Notes under the pieces: model-generated
Databases searched by the model: none
Told to the model about the DNA's origin: nothing
Seen by the model: only the letters and a program-made list of their open reading frames with translations
Translations under genes and position numbers: made by a program
Source of the DNA: Entoloma clypeatum
Taxonomy: Eukaryota; Basidiomycota; Agaricomycetes; Agaricales; Entolomataceae
DNA length: 64,000 bases
Reading direction: 5' to 3'
Assembly (NCBI GenBank): GCA_963565915.1
Contig: OY751495.1
Span: 3,410,001-3,474,000 of the forward strand
In this document: piece by piece, positions 63,303-64,000 of the stretch
Position numbering within the stretch: the first letter of the stretch is position 1
How the letters are laid out: the number at the start of each line of letters is the position of its first letter

Positions 63303-63310
63303 GTCAGATG

Positions 63311-64000
63311 TTAAATAGTTCACCCCCGGTTATGATGAGTTGGTAGGACTCGCAACTTTGGGCAACTTTTCAACATTATAGTTGTAATCGGAGATTGAAT
63401 AAATTTATAAAGGGAGCAACCCGGCGTTTGAATCCCCCATTTTCTGCATTATGACCCCCTTGTCTTCGTGTTTACAAGATTCCTCCTCACCACCTCCTTC
63501 GTCGTCACTCATGCTAGAAGTGACCCTCAACGACCTGTGAAGGTCAGCCCTTTGGACTCCAGAGAAGAAGGGTCGTGAACTTGAAGGGTGGGTGCGTTGC
63601 CCCCGGTTTTTTTGTTTGTTTGTTTGGCTAACACCTGACAGGCCTGACAGGTGAGAAGCTGTGACAGCTCGGCTGCTTGAGCTTGTCGTCAAAGGTCTAC
63701 TGAGGTCTGAGGAACTTGTGAGTCACCGCATTCCATGCAGAGGTTCATCCTGTTTTGACACAAGTCTACCCACTGACTAATCAGTACTCGCCCAGCCCGA
63801 CGCTTGATGCCAACAGTGCCCATAGCTACGGCTTGACTTGTGAGTGCATCGCTGAGTGGTTGCTCAGCAACTGAACGTGATTACAGGTTGGCTTCATTAC
63901 CAGTTAGCTCTGCTTCCTGCAAATCATCCACGAGGAGTGCGTGGCCTGCAAATGTGAGGCCACCGGACCCGGACTAATCGAGGGAGAGGCACAGGCACTG
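63311..64000. other. Gene-free region to window end
   Basis: No supported gene, RNA or repeat. A TTTGT run lies near 63610. A gene could continue beyond the window, but nothing here shows it. Confidence 0.4.

Overview
The window looks like a stretch of an Agaricomycete (mushroom-forming basidiomycete) nuclear genome. The genes carry many 45-70 bp GT-AG introns and several micro-exons. The gene set fits (a Ppo-type fatty-acid dioxygenase/P450, CipC-like proteins, a beta-trefoil lectin, a basidiomycete-style multi-pass membrane protein), and so does the transposon load (chromodomain Ty3/gypsy, Ty1/copia, Tad-like LINEs with RNase H, a KDZ-transposase relic, hAT and MITE-like elements). The organism is inferred from these features; no species can be named from the sequence.

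Layout. 1-16.0 kb is a transposon graveyard: a minus-strand copia gag relic joined head-to-head to a copia 3' tail with an LTR, a decayed minus-strand gypsy gag/protease/RT relic, then a copia element (4249-15977). That element's 3' LTR was split by a full-length LINE flanked by a perfect 15-bp target duplication. 16.1-16.5 kb holds the C-terminal relic of a KDZ-like transposase, and 17.2-17.7 kb a 434-bp MITE. 17.7-33.5 kb is a host gene island: a DUF2235 hydrolase (-), a 27-exon dioxygenase/P450 (+), an SDR (-), a ricin-type beta-trefoil lectin (-), three CipC-like (DUF3759) paralogs (+) and, between the second and third of these, a USE1-like ER SNARE (-).

33.6-50.6 kb is a three-level nest: a 5'-truncated LINE (-) interrupted by a chromovirus-type gypsy element (TSD TTCAT), itself interrupted by a younger gypsy element (TSD CAAAC) whose LTRs look identical. 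Both gypsy elements carry an unrecognised third ORF of about 120 codons between pol and the 3' LTR. It differs between the copies at many synonymous positions, so it looks like a real gene under constraint.

50.6-54 kb is gene-poor, with a degenerate tRNA-Val-like sequence, a small TA-flanked inverted-repeat element and minisatellites. 54.1-60.7 kb is a second gene island: a small secreted six-cysteine protein, a BRD7/9-like bromodomain protein and a multi-pass membrane protein. 60.7-64 kb is largely non-coding and contains a 953-bp hAT-like non-autonomous element with a perfect 8-bp target duplication.

Host genes were modelled exon by exon by matching splice sites to family motifs. Where stated, all exon phases close in frame. 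No homology search was possible, so family assignments rest on motif recognition.
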